From NCBI GenBank assembly GCA_026416955.1, contig JAOAEE010000027.1:1-64000 (forward strand): a stretch of 64,000 nucleotides of DNA, given 5' to 3'. Numbering within the stretch: position 1 is the first letter of the stretch; every line of letters starts with the position of its first letter. A program made the translations under genes and the position numbers. Under the pieces are notes generated by a model. It did not search any database. It saw only the letters and a program-made list of their open reading frames with translations, and was not told where the DNA came from. This DNA comes from Ignavibacteria bacterium (lineage in GTDB: Bacteria; Bacteroidota; Ignavibacteria; Kapaibacteriales; UBA2268). This document shows positions 25,738-35,403 of the stretch, piece by piece.

Positions 25738-28700
25738 CTATAAATTCTTTGGGATTAACCTTACGAAATCTTCCCCAAAAATTAGAAATAATTTATTAAT
25801 GTTTTCCTCGCTTAAGGAAAAATGAACATTTTCGGCAATAAATGCTTTTCGTTCACCATTATTAATTAAAATAAATAAAATCTTAAGGTTGGAGTTTAGA
25901 GAATTGCACATCGCAGCGAATTTTGTCAACTTTTCGGTAGCATCTTTATCAACTCGTAAGTAAATGTGGATTGAGTCGATGAACTTTTCCAAGGCTTCTT
26001 CGATTTGAATTATTTCGTTTACATAAACTTTCAAAGAATTTTCTTCCTTCAGCTCGCCTCTTCCGACAATTAATACAATGTTATCTTCGTTAAGAAGATG
26101 GTAAAAACGATTATAAGTCTCGCTCCAGATAACAAGTTCAGCTTTGCCATTAAAATCCTCGATGGAAGCAAAAGCAAATTTTTGCTTGTTTTTATCAATT
26201 TTCGTATCAATTTCTGAAAGTGAACCAATAATACGGACAATTGCACCATTTTGAAAATCCGAGGGATTAGACAAATCAACATTAGAAAGCACTTTCATTA
26301 AATTACGATATTTTTCAAGCGGGTGACCACTCAAATAAAAGTTTAAAAATTCCTTTTCGCGGGCCAAACGTTCTCGAAAAGACCATTCTTGCACTTCTGG
26401 AAGTTTGGGTTCGACGATAAATTCCTCTTGATTGGTAACCGACCAAAATAGAAAAGATTTTGTATCGGTTGCTTGTTCTTGAACTTTTCTCGAAAATTCA
26501 AGCGCTACATCAATTGCTTCGAACAAAGCAGCTCGCTTTCCATTTTCGATAGAATCGAAAGCACCAGTACAAACCAATGCCTCCAAAACCTTTTTGTTAA
26601 CTACTTTCGGGTCGACACGCGAAACAAAATTGAAAAAAGAAGTAAAAGGCTTTTCATGTCTTGCCTTTAGAATTGTTTCTTCTACTCTTGTTCCGACATT
26701 TTTTATTCCAGCCAAACCAAAAAGGATGGTTTTGGAATCTAATGCTACAAATTTACAATAGGATTTGTTAACATCGGGAGGCAACACTTTTATTCCAAAA
26801 GATTTGGCTTCTTCTATTAATTTAGGAATTTGCTTGGGGTTGTTTATTTCAGCATTCAAATTTGCAGCAAGGAATTCTGCAGGATAATGTGCCTTCAACC
26901 AAGCAGTTTGATATGCTAAAATAGCATAAGCCAAAGAATGGGATTTATTGAAACCATAATTGGCAAACTTTTCGATTAAATCAAAAATTTCTTCCGCAAT
27001 TTTTTCATCGATTCCATTTGTCCTTTTTGCACCTTCTATAAATGCCGGTTTCATCTTCATCATTTCCTCGACTTTTTTCTTTCCCATTGCCCTACGAAGG
27101 TTATCTGCTTGGGCAAGTGTAAAACCAGCAATATCGCGTGCAAGTTGCATTACTTGCTCTTGGTAAACTATTATCCCGTAGGTAGGTTTCAAAGAATTTT
27201 CCATAAGTGGGTGAATGTATTCAATTTTCCTCCTTCCATATTTCCTATCGATATATTCTGGAATATGCTGTAAAGGTCCGGGTCTATAAAGTGCATTCAT
27301 ATCGCTTAATTCCATAATATTGGAAGGTTTTAATTGTCTTAGATATTCTTGCATTCCAGAGGATTCAAATTGGAAGACACCTAATGTTTTACCTTGTGAG
27401 AATAAATCAAAAGTTTGCGGGTCATTGAAGTCAATTTTGTCTATATCAATTTTTATTTTATGATTCTTTTCGACCATACTAAGAGTTTCGTCGATAATAG
27501 AAAGAGTACGAAGCCCAAGAAAATCCATCTTAACCAAGCCTGCACTTTCGAGTTCGTTCATACTATATTGGGTTACAATTTCTATTTTATCCTCGTTGTC
27601 GACTTTCTGTACAAACAAAGGTACATAATCACTAACATCACCGGGAGCAATTACAACACCAGCAGCGTGAATAGATGTATGCCTATATAAACCTTCAAGA
27701 AGCAATGAAAACTCGATAAGCTGCTTATATTGCGGGTCTTCGTTATTTTTTAAGTCTGCTAAATCTGGGAGTTCAAGAGCATCGCTTAAAGGAGTAACTT
27801 TTCCCAATACCACTGGAATTTTACTAGTAATCCTATTGATTTCTTGATGGGAAAAGCCCAGAATTCTTCCAACATCCTTCAAAACAGCTCGCGAAGAAAG
27901 TTTTCCAAAAGTAATAATTTGTGCAACACAATTTTCGCCATATTTCTTTTTAACATAGTCTATCACCAAATCCCTTTTATCGTCGGAAAAATCTATATCA
28001 ATATCAGGTAAACTAATTCTATCGGGGTTGAGAAAGCGTTCGAACAAAAGACCATACTTAATTGGGTCAATATTTGTAATACCAAGAGCATAAGCAACAA
28101 TACTTCCAGCTGCAGAGCCCCTTCCGGGGCCTACTCGTACACCCATTTTCTTTGCTGCATTAACAAAATCGGCAACTATTAAAAAGTAGCCAGAAAACTT
28201 CATATTGCAAATTACATTCAATTCATAATCAGCTCGTTGTTTTATTTCTTCGGTTATTTCTTGGTACCTTTCCTTTAAACCCTTGTAGGTTAGTTCCCTT
28301 AAGTATTCATCTAAATTTCTGGCTTTGGAATCTGTGGGGATTTGAAATTCGGGCATAAATATCTTCTTCTCGAATTGAAGTTCACACTTGTCCGCAATTT
28401 CTTTTGTGTTTTCGATTGCGTCTGGAAATTCTTTGAACAAAGCAATCATTTCTTCTGTGCTTTTGTAATATAGTTGGTCCGACCTATACCTCAATTCGTG
28501 AATATTGACATTTTGCGCACCTTCGCTTACAGATTTTATACTTAGATAAACATTATGAGCAAGAGAATGCTCTTTCTTTATGTAGTGAACATCATTGGTA
28601 ACAACAAGCTTGATATTAAGTTCTTTAGCGATTTTTGGTGCATAATTCAAGATAACTTCGTCTTCTGGCAAAAAATGATTTTGTAATTCAATGTAAAAAT

Positions 28701-29214
28701 CATCCCCAAATAAGTCTTTGAAATATTTTGCTTCTTTTTTTGCTCTTTCTATATCACCATTAACAATATGGACATTTATAACTCCATTTATGCAACCAGA
28801 ACAAGCAATTATCCCTTCGTGGTATTTTTCCAATAGTTCCTTGTCAATCCTTGGTTTATAATAAAAACCTTCAAGATGTGCTAATGTTGTTAATTTCATT
28901 AAATTTTTGTATCCAATTAAATCCTTTGCTAAAAGAAGTAGATGGTAGTAATTCTTTTTCTTAGTTTTGGATTTACCCGATGTCTTGTCGAAACGACTTC
29001 CAGTTGCAAGATATGCTTCGAAGCCAATAATTGGCTTCAAACCCTTTTTCGACGCTTTTAAATAAAACTCCATTGCACCAAACATAACACCGTGGTCTGT
29101 CAAAGCAACTGCCTTGTGACCATTTACTAATGCAGCCTCGATTAAGTCGTCGACAGTTGCAGCTGCATCGAGCATTGAGTAGTGTGTATGATTATGAAGA
29201 TGAACAAAGTCCAT
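25738..29214 (-). CDS. dnaE: DNA polymerase III subunit alpha
   Basis: The replicative polymerase, 1158 residues, normal for DnaE. The N-terminal PHP domain has HLHNHTHYSMLDAA; the polymerase core shows GPGRGSAAGS, the metal-binding PDIDIDFSDD, and fingers/thumb motifs including MDFLGLRTLSI and YNFNKSHSLAYA-type sequence (NYGFNKSHS). A helix-hairpin-helix and OB-fold region (AIVRIIGSLSEI) lie towards the C-terminus. The ATG at 29214 has no strong ribosome-binding site. A TAATTTTG element on the minus strand at 29244-29251 could be a promoter -7 region. It appears to head the leftward run through folD. Confidence 0.97.
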   Translation of the reverse strand: MDFVHLHNHTHYSMLDAAATVDDLIEAALVNGHKAVALTDHGVMFGAMEFYLKASKKGLKPIIGFEAYLATGSRFDKTSGKSKTKKKNYYHLLLLAKDLIGYKNLMKLTTLAHLEGFYYKPRIDKELLEKYHEGIIACSGCINGVINVHIVNGDIERAKKEAKYFKDLFGDDFYIELQNHFLPEDEVILNYAPKIAKELNIKLVVTNDVHYIKKEHSLAHNVYLSIKSVSEGAQNVNIHELRYRSDQLYYKSTEEMIALFKEFPDAIENTKEIADKCELQFEKKIFMPEFQIPTDSKARNLDEYLRELTYKGLKERYQEITEEIKQRADYELNVICNMKFSGYFLIVADFVNAAKKMGVRVGPGRGSAAGSIVAYALGITNIDPIKYGLLFERFLNPDRISLPDIDIDFSDDKRDLVIDYVKKKYGENCVAQIITFGKLSSRAVLKDVGRILGFSHQEINRITSKIPVVLGKVTPLSDALELPDLADLKNNEDPQYKQLIEFSLLLEGLYRHTSIHAAGVVIAPGDVSDYVPLFVQKVDNEDKIEIVTQYSMNELESAGLVKMDFLGLRTLSIIDETLSMVEKNHKIKIDIDKIDFNDPQTFDLFSQGKTLGVFQFESSGMQEYLRQLKPSNIMELSDMNALYRPGPLQHIPEYIDRKYGRRKIEYIHPLMENSLKPTYGIIVYQEQVMQLARDIAGFTLAQADNLRRAMGKKKVEEMMKMKPAFIEGAKRTNGIDEKIAEEIFDLIEKFANYGFNKSHSLAYAILAYQTAWLKAHYPAEFLAANLNAEINNPKQIPKLIEEAKSFGIKVLPPDVNKSYCKFVALDSKTILFGLAGIKNVGTRVEETILKARHEKPFTSFFNFVSRVDPKVVNKKVLEALVCTGAFDSIENGKRAALFEAIDVALEFSRKVQEQATDTKSFLFWSVTNQEEFIVEPKLPEVQEWSFRERLAREKEFLNFYLSGHPLEKYRNLMKVLSNVDLSNPSDFQNGAIVRIIGSLSEIDTKIDKNKQKFAFASIEDFNGKAELVIWSETYNRFYHLLNEDNIVLIVGRGELKEENSLKVYVNEIIQIEEALEKFIDSIHIYLRVDKDATEKLTKFAAMCNSLNSNLKILFILINNGERKAFIAENVHFSLSEENINKLFLIFGEDFVRLIPKNL

Positions 29215-29308
29215 TTTGATTTTCGATTTTTTTGCTAATCAAACAAAATTAAGAAAAAGATTTTCACAAGTAATTACAAAGAAGAAAATAAATTTTAAAT
29301 AAAATACA

Positions 29309-29348
29309 AAAAATTAACAAAAATAAACAAGGGGTAAAACCCCTTGTT
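29309..29348 (-). terminator. Intrinsic terminator of the POT transporter gene
   Basis: A nine-pair stem, AACAAGGGG (29326-29334) with CCCCTTGTT (29340-29348), and a 5-base loop. Read leftward it is followed by TATTTTTGTTAATTTTTT, 30 bases after the transporter stop. On the plus strand it is also followed by seven further T residues. Confidence 0.9.
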
Positions 29349-29378
29349 TTTTTAGTTTAGTTATTTTTGTGTAGTAAA

Positions 29379-31187
29379 CTAACTTGTAGCTTTTTCTAAT
29401 CGCTTCATTATGCTGAATATAAAAGCAGCGGAAATGAAGCAACAAACTACGAAAACTAACCAAACTTCCCAAAGTTCTATTTTATCCCAAAGAAAACTAC
29501 CAACAAAAAGAAGTTTGTTTCCAACAGCGGTTGCAAGCAACCAGCCGCCTTGCATCAACCCTTGGAATCTTGAAGGGGCAACCTTTGATACAAAGGATAA
29601 GCCCATTGGACTTAGGAATAATTCTGCAATAGTTAATATTAGATAACTTGCAGTTAACCAATGTGGTCCAACACGCTCCCAAGTAGTAATCCCAGAAGTG
29701 TGAATAAAGTTCGGAGAAGGAAGTCCAATTGAACCAATTAACATAATTACAAAAGCAGAAGAAGCAATCAGCATTCCAATACCAATTTTTCGAGGTGTCG
29801 AAGGTTCCATATTTCGTTGTCGAAGATAATTGAAAAATGCCATAACTGGAAAAGTTAGAACAACAATGAACAAAGGATTAAATGCTTGGAACTTCTCCGG
29901 TTCTATTGGGGTTGTTGCAGGTGCGTTGCTAACTTTCAAATAAGTCCAAATACCAAAACCAATAAAAGCGATGAAACTAACAATTTTCTCCCAGGATTTT
30001 TTCAAAGTAAAAGTAAGAACCAAACCTACGATAGAAGCAATCAAAATAAGTAGATTCCCAAGATTAAAGAAAAGTTGGTCAATTTGTCCAACTTCTTTAA
30101 CAGTATAATCTCTTGCAAAAAATGTTAACACAAGCCCATTTTGGTGGAAGGACATCCAGAAAAATATTACCACAAGAAATACAAGCAATAAAGAAACAAC
30201 TCTTGGTTTTTCTTCCTTTGTCGAAGCAAAAAGTATCCAGGTTGCAAAAGCAAAGAACAAACCTACTGCTAACCCCAAAGCAAAGTTGTTGAAAACAAAA
30301 TGGAATATTACAACAACAGCAACAAATACTACAATAGCAAACAAAAGCGGAACCAAATTTTCTTTAGTCAAGAAAGTCGACTTTTGTTCCTTATTAGCCT
30401 CTTTAACAACCTTTATTTTTTCTGGTAAAAATTTCTTGAATGACAAATAAACAACAAGGGAAATTAACATAGCAATTGCCGCAATTGCAAACGCCATATT
30501 ATAACCGAAGGAAAATGCATCAATATATGATTGAGAAAATGTGTTTAAGTCGGTAAAATTAAATCCAACAGAGACCTTGCGAGCTAGATTCTCAAAATGA
30601 GCAATTTGAGTTGGGTCTGTCAACTTTCCACTTAAATAATTATGACAAAAAGCTGGAAGACTTGCATCGTGGAGGAAACCCCGAGTTTCGAGAATGTAAT
30701 TCCTTATCCCAGTTGCAGCAAATGGAGCAAAAAAAGCACCTATGTTTATTCCCATATAAAATATCATATACGCTGTATCACGAAGTGGAGAATATTTCGG
30801 GTCGTCGTACATTTGCCCAACAATAGCTTGAAGATTTCCTTTAAACAAACCATTGCCAAAAGCAATAACAAATAGCCCAAGAACAGTGATTGGTAAGGTC
30901 ATCCCCGGCAATGCAACAAGCACATATCCAATTAGCATTACAATAAGTCCAAACATCACTGTTGTTTTGTATTTACTCGTAAAATCGGCTATCATTCCGC
31001 CAACAAGTGCAAGTGCATAAATTGCAAAGTAGAACCAGCTATAAATATCTCCAGCTTTTTCGGCCGAAAGATTGTACTTTGCTTGAAGAAACAATACGAG
31101 CACTGCCATCATTGTGTAAAAACCAAATCGCTCTCCCATATTGGAGAAAAAGGCAACTACAAGGCCCTTTGGGTGATTTTTAAACAT
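29379..31187 (-). CDS. POT-family peptide transporter (MFS)
   Basis: A 602-residue inner-membrane proton-coupled oligopeptide transporter with about 14 predicted helices. Family signs are NMGERFGFYTMM in helix 1, GGMIADF, FGNGLFKGNLQAIVGQMY, FYMGINIGAFFAPF, WMSFHQNGLVL and the late TIAELFLSPMGLSFVSKVAP. The helix 1 motif is usually ExxERF; here the first Glu is Asn while Glu-Arg-Phe is kept, so proton coupling may differ. It follows the M24 peptidase gene by 28 bases, which suggests uptake plus cleavage of peptides. The start is the ATG at 31187. Confidence 0.9.
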   Translation of the reverse strand: MFKNHPKGLVVAFFSNMGERFGFYTMMAVLVLFLQAKYNLSAEKAGDIYSWFYFAIYALALVGGMIADFTSKYKTTVMFGLIVMLIGYVLVALPGMTLPITVLGLFVIAFGNGLFKGNLQAIVGQMYDDPKYSPLRDTAYMIFYMGINIGAFFAPFAATGIRNYILETRGFLHDASLPAFCHNYLSGKLTDPTQIAHFENLARKVSVGFNFTDLNTFSQSYIDAFSFGYNMAFAIAAIAMLISLVVYLSFKKFLPEKIKVVKEANKEQKSTFLTKENLVPLLFAIVVFVAVVVIFHFVFNNFALGLAVGLFFAFATWILFASTKEEKPRVVSLLLVFLVVIFFWMSFHQNGLVLTFFARDYTVKEVGQIDQLFFNLGNLLILIASIVGLVLTFTLKKSWEKIVSFIAFIGFGIWTYLKVSNAPATTPIEPEKFQAFNPLFIVVLTFPVMAFFNYLRQRNMEPSTPRKIGIGMLIASSAFVIMLIGSIGLPSPNFIHTSGITTWERVGPHWLTASYLILTIAELFLSPMGLSFVSKVAPSRFQGLMQGGWLLATAVGNKLLFVGSFLWDKIELWEVWLVFVVCCFISAAFIFSIMKRLEKATS

Positions 31188-31215
31188 AGAACCCTTTTAT
31201 TTTGTGAAACAATAC

Positions 31216-32406
31216 TTAACCAAGAGTTAAAATAGGTATTATTTCCTCTTGAATGTCTCCGTACACAACAACTTCACCCTTATTTGTTATTACCACATCG
31301 ATTTCGGAACGGAATCCAATCTTTTCTTCGGGTAGATAAATACCGGGTTCAATGGAAAAACAACTGCCCGGAATAATCTTTCTTTCATCCCGAGTTTCTA
31401 AATTATCCATATGTGTGCCGTTGCCGTGGACTTCCTCGCCAATATTATGTCCCGTTCGATGTGTAAAAAACTTGCCATAACCAGCATCGATAATAACTTT
31501 TCTTGCAGCATCATCAACTTCGAAACCAAATAGTGGAATATTCCTTTCAAACCTATCTTGAACAAGTTTTAATGCATTATTTCGTGCTCGAACAACAATA
31601 TTGAAAATTTCAGTAAGCCTTTGTGGAACCGAGGTTCCAATGTATCCCATCCAAGTTATATCGTAGTAAATTGATTTTGGTTGGTCTAGTTTTGCCCAAA
31701 GGTCGAGCAAAACAAGGTCTCCTTCCTTCATAGTGTAACAATTCGTCTCAGTCGGTTCGAAATGAGGGTCGGCCGCGTGTTCATTTATTGCTACAATAGG
31801 TCCATCGTTGGTAATTAAATTAAACTCTTTAAATAACTCTAACATATAACAATGAATTTCGTATTCAGTAGGATTATCGCCATTCCTTATTCTTCGGGCA
31901 ATTTCCATAAAAGCAAAATCTTTGACCTTGTGCATTAACTCCCCAGCGAGAGAATGAGTTTGGATTTCTTTGTCTGTTAAATGGGCTTCGAATAAACTAA
32001 CAAGATTTGCACTTGAAACAACATCAATCCCCATACTTCGAACAAGTTCAACAGTTCCAGCATCAACATTAGAAACATACGGAATTGAATTACGTGGAGA
32101 ATATTGCATAGCAATTCTTTTTGTACCAGACAAAATTTGTCGAAGGTGGCTATGCAATTCCTCCCAAGGTAAATAAACAAACTTTTCACCGGGGAGGTGG
32201 TCTAACTTCCAGGATTCAATTCGATGGACTAACTTTTTGGGAGTTCCATCTGAAGGAATAAAATAGAACCAACGCCGCGAAGTAAATCTTTTGGAATCGA
32301 TTTCAAGAATACGAATTGCAATGGGGTCACGATTATGAAAATCATAAAAGAGCCAACCATCGAGCCCTTCGTTCTTCAGTTCCTTTTGTATTGCCTCTAT
32401 ATTCAT
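31216..32406 (-). CDS. M24-family metallopeptidase (Xaa-Pro aminopeptidase/dipeptidase-like)
   Basis: A 396-residue pita-bread-fold peptidase, probably cytoplasmic, cutting before or after proline in short peptides. An N-terminal creatinase-like domain (1-165) precedes the catalytic domain; the five metal ligands are visible as Asp in LVLLDLWAK, Asp in YYDITWMG, His in HRTGHNIGEEVHG, Glu in FSIEPGIYLP and Glu in FRSEIDV. The start chosen is the ATG at 32406, preceded by GAGGGT; an ATG at 32475 would add 23 residues that do not look like the family. It forms an operon with the POT transporter. A TATTTTTG element at 32412-32419 (minus) touches the ribosome-binding site, so transcript and translation starts may be close. 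Confidence 0.88.
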   Translation of the reverse strand: MNIEAIQKELKNEGLDGWLFYDFHNRDPIAIRILEIDSKRFTSRRWFYFIPSDGTPKKLVHRIESWKLDHLPGEKFVYLPWEELHSHLRQILSGTKRIAMQYSPRNSIPYVSNVDAGTVELVRSMGIDVVSSANLVSLFEAHLTDKEIQTHSLAGELMHKVKDFAFMEIARRIRNGDNPTEYEIHCYMLELFKEFNLITNDGPIVAINEHAADPHFEPTETNCYTMKEGDLVLLDLWAKLDQPKSIYYDITWMGYIGTSVPQRLTEIFNIVVRARNNALKLVQDRFERNIPLFGFEVDDAARKVIIDAGYGKFFTHRTGHNIGEEVHGNGTHMDNLETRDERKIIPGSCFSIEPGIYLPEEKIGFRSEIDVVITNKGEVVVYGDIQEEIIPILTLG

Positions 32407-33054
32407 ACCCTCAAAAATATAATAAATAAAATTACAATTTACTAAATTCAATGTAATTTGAAGTATTTTTTTCATTTTCTCCTTCTAATAACAGTAGTCT
32501 TTAAATAGGTAAAAATTAATCTAATGATTATTTATTCTTAATAATCAAACAACGATTGTTTATTCATAATAACTAACAAAAAATTACACTTTATTTCCCT
32601 ATGTAAAACAAAGAAAAAAACAACTATTTAAGTTATTATCAATTATGAATAAATTAATATTAGATAAAAAATCTATCAAATAAAAAGCAAAGAAAATAAC
32701 CTTTTAAAATTAAAAAGTAATTCTTCAAAGAAATTTTTTTTTGTTCATAAAACATTTAGTCCCTCTAATAATTGAAAAAAGTGGTTATTAATTTAGTTAA
32801 AGAAAATTTTTACTACTCGCTTAAAATTTCAAAAATATTTGAAAAAAAATTTTACAGAATATTTAAGTAATACAATAATAATATATTGAACCCCATCCTT
32901 AATTTCAAAGTAATATTTTCAAAATATATAAAATATTTTCCTAAAAAATTTTTTGAAATAATCTGGACTAAAATATTTGTCTGATTTGACGATTTTACTC
33001 AAAATTATTAAACAACAATTCCGTCAATTTACTTTTTATCGTTAATAAAAAAGT
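32407..33054. other. AT-rich 648-base intergenic region with short inverted repeats
   Basis: No gene is evident in this divergent gap between the M24 peptidase and thyX. It is extremely AT-rich and holds several short inverted repeats: TGATTATT/AATAATCA (32525-32547), AAACAA/TTGTTT (32547-32561) and TTTCAAA/TTTGAAA (32827-32844). TTTG motifs at 32952-32955 and AATATTTG at 32972-32979 resemble a weak Bacteroidota promoter for thyX, but spacing is not ideal. I see no tRNA, no cluster of DnaA boxes and no known riboswitch. Confidence 0.6.
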
Positions 33055-33900
33055 TTGGAAAAAAACGAGATAATCGGTAAGGAATTTAAATGCTTGGACA
33101 AAGGCTTTGTCCGACTTGTTGATATTATGGGTGGAGATGATTCGATTGTCCAGGCTGCTCGTGTGTCCTATGGTAAGGGAACTAAAACCGTTTCCGAAGA
33201 TAGGAATTTAATTCGATATTTAATGCGACATCGTCATACTTCCCCTTTCGAAATGGTTGAATACAAATTCCACATCAAACTCCCAATATTCGTTGCACGA
33301 CAATGGATTCGACACAGAACCGCAAATGTCAACGAATATTCTGGTCGATATTCAATTATGCCCGACGAATTCTACCTTCCTTCGCCCGAAGATGTTCGAA
33401 CACAAAGCAAAACAAACAAACAAGGTCGTTCCGATGAACCAATCCCCGAGGATATTGCAAACAAATTCATCGAAGACTTAAAAGATACACAAAACTTTCT
33501 CTACGAAAAGTACAATAGTTACCTTTCGCAAGAAATTGCCCGCGAACTCGCTCGAATAAATTTACCACTTTCCACCTACACTGAATGGTATTGGAAAATT
33601 GATCTTCACAATCTTTTCCATTTTCTGGAATTGCGACTACACCCTACTGCTCAATTCGAGATAAGAGAATATGCCAAAATTATCGCTCAAATTGTAAAAC
33701 ATACTTGCCCAATTGCATACGAAGCTTTCGAAGATTATAGGCTAAATTCAATAACTTTCTCTGCAAAGGAACTAAAAATTTTAAGTTCTATGATACAAAA
33801 TAAAATACCGACAATCGAAGAGATGTTGGAAATAGGTTTAAGCAAAAGAGAAATCGAGGAATTTTTAATTAAAATTTCATCTATTAACAAACAAAAATAA
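33055..33900 (+). CDS. thyX: Flavin-dependent thymidylate synthase
   Basis: ThyX makes dTMP from dUMP using methylene-tetrahydrofolate and FAD/NADPH. The 281-residue protein shows the N-terminal KGFVRLVDIMGGDDSIVQAA, the ThyX motif RHRTANVNEYSGRYS (R86-S100, standing for RHRxxSxNxxSxRY with Ala in place of the first Ser) and the C-terminal substrate-binding HLFHFLELRLHPTAQFEIR. The only start compatible with the conserved N-terminus is a TTG at 33055: an in-frame TAA lies three codons upstream and the first ATG would remove conserved residues. No classical thyA is in the window. Confidence 0.95.
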   Translation: MEKNEIIGKEFKCLDKGFVRLVDIMGGDDSIVQAARVSYGKGTKTVSEDRNLIRYLMRHRHTSPFEMVEYKFHIKLPIFVARQWIRHRTANVNEYSGRYSIMPDEFYLPSPEDVRTQSKTNKQGRSDEPIPEDIANKFIEDLKDTQNFLYEKYNSYLSQEIARELARINLPLSTYTEWYWKIDLHNLFHFLELRLHPTAQFEIREYAKIIAQIVKHTCPIAYEAFEDYRLNSITFSAKELKILSSMIQNKIPTIEEMLEIGLSKREIEEFLIKISSINKQK

Positions 33901-33912
33901 TTTGGAGGTATT

Positions 33913-34647
33913 ATGTCCAGACTGTCTTATTTTTTGTGTTCTTTTTTTATAATAATATTCACTTCTTGTGCTTTTTCGCAATCCGACGAACAAGTAATCA
34001 CAAAATTCGTAAACAAGCAAAAAGAAATTGCCGACAAATCGAAAATTAAAACTCTTTACCAAGAATTCAAAGTTTCGATGATGGGAATGGAAATTCCTAA
34101 TAAAATTTGGATGAAGGGCGACAATATTCGTTTCGAAACATCATTTATGGGTCAAAACCAAACATTTATAGTTACTAAGGATGCTGGTTGGCAAATCCAG
34201 AATGGAACAACAACCGATTTGCCTACCGAACAACTCGAAGGAATAAAAAAGCAGATTATCAATCAAACTCTTGCTGGCAGCATAAATTTTAACGACGAAG
34301 AATTAGGAAGAGAAAAAAATAAGTATGAATTGCTTGGACTGGAAAAGATAAACAACCTCAGTTGCCATAAATTGAAGATTACACCTAAAGACACCACCGA
34401 AACTGGTAACGAAGGTACTTTTTGGTTCGACACTAAGGATTTTCTAATTCGAAAAATATCCTTCAAAGAAAAATCTATGGGACAAGAACAAAATATTGAC
34501 ATTTTAGTCAAAGATTATCAACAAGTAGGTGGTTTTACTTTCCCAAAGGTCGTTGAAATGAATGTGGGTGAGGGTCAAGATGTTAAAATAGAATTCAATA
34601 CTGTAAAAGTCAACGAACCTATTGACGATAGTTTGTTCAAAAAATAA
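33913..34647 (+). CDS. Periplasmic LolA/LolB-like protein
   Basis: A 244-residue exported protein with a signal peptide (LCSFFIIIFTSCAFSQS; the Cys is a possible but atypical lipobox). The mature part has the strand pattern of the LolA/LolB/outer-membrane-lipoprotein-sorting superfamily: FKVSMMGMEIPNKIWMKGDN, FIVTKDAGW, KYELLGLEKINNLSCHKLKI, GTFWFDTKDFLIRKI and VGGFTFPKVVEM. It would bind a hydrophobic ligand in the periplasm; the ligand is unknown. The ATG at 33913 follows GGAGG. The next gene encodes a related lipoprotein, sharing the motif MGME(I/L)P. Confidence 0.8.
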   Translation: MSRLSYFLCSFFIIIFTSCAFSQSDEQVITKFVNKQKEIADKSKIKTLYQEFKVSMMGMEIPNKIWMKGDNIRFETSFMGQNQTFIVTKDAGWQIQNGTTTDLPTEQLEGIKKQIINQTLAGSINFNDEELGREKNKYELLGLEKINNLSCHKLKITPKDTTETGNEGTFWFDTKDFLIRKISFKEKSMGQEQNIDILVKDYQQVGGFTFPKVVEMNVGEGQDVKIEFNTVKVNEPIDDSLFKK

Positions 34648-34656
34648 TCAATAAAA

Positions 34657-35364
34657 ATGAGAAATGTTTTTTTTATTTTCCTGCTTGTATTATTAATATC
34701 TTGTAAGGAATCCCCAGAATCGATAATCGAAAAAAACATTAAAGTTAGAGGCGGCAAAACCGAATTCGACAAAGTAAAAAACGTGTTTATGATTGTGAAT
34801 ATCAAAACTATGGGAATGGAACTCCCAGTAAAATTCTACATCATTCGCCCATCAACTATGCGAACAGAAGTTGAATTTGCCGGGCAGAAACTTGTTACTT
34901 TATTGCTACCAGATACAATTTTCGCAATTGTAGATGATAACATTACTCCTCTCCCACCCGATGCAAAAATAGAAATGCAAAAAAACCTTGAAAATCAATT
35001 GAATTACTTCCGCTCGGAACTAATGAACTTCACCCAACAAGGTGGAAAACTTGTTAGTGTTACAAAGGAAAAATATAAAGGAAAAGATGCACACAAATTC
35101 AAAATTTCCTATCCCGACGGGACCAACTCGTTCGTCTTTATAGACCAGAACTCATATTTGAATATTGGAACAAAAACACAAAAAATTTTAAATGGCGAGA
35201 AAGTTGAAACCGAAAGTGTATATTCAGACTATCGGAAAATTTCTGGTTTCTTAGTTCCCTACAAAACGGAAGTATTCAGCGGAAAAAATTTACTTGCAAG
35301 TATCCAGATAGACACAATCGCGATCAATGGTAAATTAGACCAAAAATTGTTCAAGTTGAACTAA
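34657..35364 (+). CDS. LolA-like lipoprotein, tandem paralogue
   Basis: A 235-residue lipoprotein; FLLVLLISC gives a good lipobox with Cys at about 16. The mature sequence repeats the pattern of its upstream neighbour: FMIVNIKTMGMELPVKFYI, STMRTEVEFAGQK, YKGKDAHKFKISYPDG, FVFIDQNSYL and ISGFLVPYKTEVF. The two are diverged tandem copies separated by 9 bases, probably a soluble and an anchored member of one lipid- or lipoprotein-handling pair (inference). The ATG at 34657 lacks a strong ribosome-binding site. Confidence 0.8.
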   Translation: MRNVFFIFLLVLLISCKESPESIIEKNIKVRGGKTEFDKVKNVFMIVNIKTMGMELPVKFYIIRPSTMRTEVEFAGQKLVTLLLPDTIFAIVDDNITPLPPDAKIEMQKNLENQLNYFRSELMNFTQQGGKLVSVTKEKYKGKDAHKFKISYPDGTNSFVFIDQNSYLNIGTKTQKILNGEKVETESVYSDYRKISGFLVPYKTEVFSGKNLLASIQIDTIAINGKLDQKLFKLN

Positions 35365-35403
35365 ATTAGTTGGAAATAAGTATTTAATTTACCAATAAAC
35401 TTT

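Noticed and set aside
32407-33054. Possible replication origin because of high AT content
   Set aside because: No cluster of DnaA boxes and no dnaA, dnaN or gidA neighbours; dnaE and thyX nearby are not origin markers.
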